Assembly: GCF_036227405.1 (NCBI RefSeq)
Contig: NZ_CP109473.1
Location: 868,001 to 932,000, forward strand
Length of the DNA stretch: 64,000 bases
DNA from: Streptomyces sp. NBC_01460
GTDB taxonomy: Bacteria > Actinomycetota > Actinomycetes > Streptomycetales > Streptomycetaceae
Reading direction: 5' to 3'
Part shown: positions 62,153-64,000 of the stretch, piece after piece
How the letters are laid out: the number at the start of each line of letters is the position of its first letter
How positions within the stretch are numbered: position 1 is the stretch's first letter
Program-made: the position numbers and the translations under genes
The notes under the pieces: model-generated
The model's input: only the letters and a program-made list of their open reading frames with translations
What the model was told of the DNA's origin: nothing
Databases searched by the model: none

Positions 62153-62955
62153 CGGCGGCACGAGCGGATCGCCGCCCGGCCCCCGCGGGGCGTCCTTCCC
62201 TCAAGGCACGGCTCGCGGCCGGCGAACGGCTGTACGGTGCGCTGCTGCGGCTTCCGTCGGAGACCCTGGTGGAGATGGCGGGTGTCGCCGGCCTCGACTA
62301 CGTGGTCATCGACTGCGAGCACGGGCCGGCCGACATGACGGTGCTCCAGCACCACATGACCGCAGCGGCCGCCCGGGGCATCGACGTCCTGGTCCGCGTC
62401 GGCACCTCCGAGCCCGCTCTCGCCCTGCGCTGCCTCGACCTGGGGGCCGCGGGCCTCATCCACCCGCACGTCGACAGTGCGCGGGACGCGCGCCGGGCGG
62501 TGGAGGCGGTCCACTATCCGCCCCTGGGGACACGGGGCTTCGCGACGTACAGCAGAGCCGGCCGCTTCGGCACCGTGTCGGCGGCCGAGCACGTCGCCGC
62601 TTCGCGGGACGCCCTGGTGGTGGCGATGATCGAGACGGACAAGGCCGTCGCCGCCGCCGGGGAGATAGCCGCCTCGGAGGGGGTGGACGCGGTGCTCGTG
62701 GGACCGGCCGACCTCGCGGCGGACTGCGCCTTCCCCGGGCCGGACGTGATCGACGGGCTGGTCGCCGCCGCCCACCGGGCGACCCACGCGGCCGGGCGGG
62801 CGGTCATGACGATCGTGCCGGGCGTGGAGGGCGCCCGGGAGGCCGAGCGGGCGGGGGCGGAGCTGGTGCTCTACAACACGACCCAGGTCCTCATGGACAC
62901 CTTCCGGTCCCTCGCGGCCCCTGCGTCGCGCGGGGAGGGCGACCGGCCGTCGTGA
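62149..62955 (+). CDS. HpcH/HpaI-family class II aldolase
   Basis: A 268-residue metal-dependent aldolase. GTG start in a GTGA overlap. Motifs: YVVIDCEHGPADMTVLQHH, Arg in DVLVRVGTSEP, Glu in AMIETDKAV and Asp in GPADLAADC as metal ligands. It cleaves 4-hydroxy-2-oxo acids to pyruvate (or oxaloacetate) and an aldehyde. As the last enzyme of the operon it marks the exit of the pathway into central metabolism. Confidence 0.9.
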   Translation: MTAARADRRPAPAGRPSLKARLAAGERLYGALLRLPSETLVEMAGVAGLDYVVIDCEHGPADMTVLQHHMTAAAARGIDVLVRVGTSEPALALRCLDLGAAGLIHPHVDSARDARRAVEAVHYPPLGTRGFATYSRAGRFGTVSAAEHVAASRDALVVAMIETDKAVAAAGEIAASEGVDAVLVGPADLAADCAFPGPDVIDGLVAAAHRATHAAGRAVMTIVPGVEGAREAERAGAELVLYNTTQVLMDTFRSLAAPASRGEGDRPS

Positions 62956-63316
62956 GACGACGTACCGCCCCGCACCGCCACGCACCGCCCCGGCGCCGTA
63001 CCGTCCGGGTCCGGCGTCATACCGTCCGGCGTCATACCGTCCGGGGCATCCCGGCCGGGGGCGGCGAGGAGGCGCCTTGTGTCCTCCGCAGCGGCGTCCC
63101 GCGGGGCGCCCGTCGGGGCTTCCGCAGGGCCGCCCTTCGAGGCTTCCGCCAAGAGGGGCGTGAGGGCACCCGTCGAGATCCGGGGCCCCGACGGCCCCCT
63201 GGGCCCCGCAGTCCGCGCGGGGCCCAGGTGAGGGGCGTACACCCCGGCCTCCCGCGCCGTCGCGCGGCAGCCCGTCACGGCCTCCCGGAGCGCGCCGAAT
63301 CCGTCGCGCGCACCTC
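62956..63316. other. Gene-free region with short tandem repeats
   Basis: About 360 bases between the aldolase and the transporter promoter. It includes a 15-base tandem duplication (GTCATACCGTCCGGC at 63016-63030 and its near-complete copy to 63044) and degenerate ACCGCCCCGCACCGCC-like runs. Frames across it look like by-products of composition. Confidence 0.55.
63199..63227. terminator. Stem-loop between the aldolase operon and the transporter
   Basis: CTGGGCCCCGC pairs exactly with GCGGGGCCCAG across a 7-base loop, about 240 bases past the aldolase stop and before the transporter promoter. Confidence 0.7.
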
Positions 63317-63345
63317 TTGACGCCCCACTCCGCGCTCCCTAGTGT
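63317..63345 (+). promoter_or_regulatory. Promoter of the MHS transporter gene
   Basis: TTGACG (63317-63322) and TAGTGT (63340-63345) are 17 bases apart, matching the arrangement at the bicupin operon. The predicted start point is just ahead of operator site 3. Confidence 0.7.
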
Positions 63346-63355
63346 TCGGCGGAAG

Positions 63356-63373
63356 TTCATACGTATGCATAAC
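63356..63373. promoter_or_regulatory. LacI operator site 3
   Basis: TTCATACGTATGCATAAC with core ATACGTAT at 63359-63366. Its reverse complement shares ATGCATACGTAT with operator site 2. It ends 24 bases before the transporter ATG. Confidence 0.78.
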
Positions 63374-63397
63374 TCTCACCGCGCGAACGGAGAACCC

Positions 63398-64000
63398 ATG
63401 TCCGCTGTAGCGCCGCCCACCGCCGTCGCCACGCACGAGGTCGACCCGGAGAAGCGGAAGGAGATACGCCGAGCCATCGGCGCGGGAAGCGTCGGGAATT
63501 TCGTCGAGCAGTTCGACTACGGCCTCTACGGCTACATGGCCCCGGTCCTGGCCCCCGCCTTCTTCCCGGAGAGCAACCAGGCGGTGGCGGTGCTGAGCAC
63601 CTACGCGATCATCGCCGTCGCCTGCCTCTTCCGCCCCCTGGGGGGAACGCTCGTCGGCCGCTGGGGAGACCGGGTCGGCCGGAAGAAGACACTGCTCTGG
63701 ACCATCGTGCTCATGGGGGTGAGCACCGCCCTGATCGGTGCCCTCCCGACGTATCACCAGATCGGGATCCTCGCGCCCCTGCTGCTCCTGTTCCTGCGCG
63801 TCGTGCAGGGGATGGTGTCGGGCGGGGAGTACGTCGGGGCGGTGACCTTCATCGTCGAGTGGGCGGAGCCGAACCGGCGTGCCTACTACGCCTCGTACGC
63901 CTCCAACAGCTGCTTCGTCGGGATCCTCGCCGGCGCCGGCACCGCCGCACTCGCCAGCTGGCTGTTCCAGGGCCCCTCGCTGGACTCGTGGGGCTGGCGC
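63398..64000 (+). CDS. MFS transporter, metabolite:H+ symporter (MHS) family, 5' part
   Basis: The gene runs off the window; 201 codons are visible. The N-terminus EKRKEIRRAIGAGSVGNFVEQFDYGLYGYMAP and LFRPLGGTLVGRWGDRVGRKKTLLW match the ProP/KgtP-like MHS branch for organic acids or betaines. LFLRVVQGMVSGGEYVGAVTFIVEWA carries the second conserved motif. CGGAGAA precedes the ATG. With the shared LacI operator it is very likely the importer for the substrate of the bicupin-to-aldolase pathway. Confidence 0.88.
   Translation, partial: MSAVAPPTAVATHEVDPEKRKEIRRAIGAGSVGNFVEQFDYGLYGYMAPVLAPAFFPESNQAVAVLSTYAIIAVACLFRPLGGTLVGRWGDRVGRKKTLLWTIVLMGVSTALIGALPTYHQIGILAPLLLLFLRVVQGMVSGGEYVGAVTFIVEWAEPNRRAYYASYASNSCFVGILAGAGTAALASWLFQGPSLDSWGWR

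Overview
The window is typical Streptomyces-type chromosomal DNA: very GC-rich, strong G/C bias at third codon positions, many GTG starts and 4-bp ATGA/GTGA gene overlaps, and families common in that genus (GH74-CBM2 xyloglucanase with a CebR-type box, SpoIIE-type phosphatases, Ser/Thr kinase, ROK, LacI and IclR regulators). I see no rRNA, tRNA, CRISPR array, complete insertion sequence or phage genes. The content looks like accessory catabolic and secretory modules from a chromosome arm.

Layout. (1) 1-6.6 kb: a translationally coupled operon of an SsuABC/TauABC-like ABC importer, a cytoplasmic formylglycine-type sulfatase and a secreted GH43-like glycosidase, suggesting scavenging of a sulfated glycan or sulfate ester. 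(2) 6.7-13.7 kb: a secreted CBM32/beta-helix protein behind a perfect 32-bp palindrome, a flavin monooxygenase, and a GH74 xyloglucanase behind a perfect CebR-type operator. (3) 14.3-20.6 kb: a compact peptide-export locus. A 75-residue double-glycine-leader precursor with a cysteine-free glycine-zipper core is followed by a stem-loop, an HlyD-like adaptor, a C39-peptidase ABC exporter and a second NHLM-type ABC protein. No modification enzyme is present. This is the most novel-looking system here. (4) 20.7-31.7 kb: SpoIIE phosphatase, an N-terminally deleted MFS transporter that keeps its operator, a transketolase, a Ser/Thr kinase, a TetR/TetX-like pair and a class III CoA-transferase. (5) 31.7-41.3 kb: a tandem-fused IclR regulator divergent from 3-oxoacid CoA-transferase subunits, a second SpoIIE phosphatase, a class C serine hydrolase and an NCS1 permease-amidase operon.

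(6) 41.4-52.5 kb: a divergent glycoside-uptake and catabolism locus. ABC importer, ROK regulator and Gfo/Idh oxidoreductase lie on the minus strand; an MDR dehydrogenase, a sugar isomerase/epimerase-like TIM barrel, an MGH1/GH63-like hydrolase and a debranching-enzyme-like hydrolase lie on the plus strand. (7) 52.6-56.7 kb: LysR regulator, a HisD paralogue and an amino-acid permease. (8) 56.8-64 kb: a LacI-controlled catabolic cluster (bicupin, alpha/beta hydrolase, second HisD paralogue, SDR, HpcH/HpaI aldolase, MHS-type transporter). Three copies of an ATACGTAT operator sit at its three promoters, so regulator, pathway and transporter form a local regulon whose substrate is unknown.

All functional assignments come from motifs and family resemblance read by eye. 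No database search was run.
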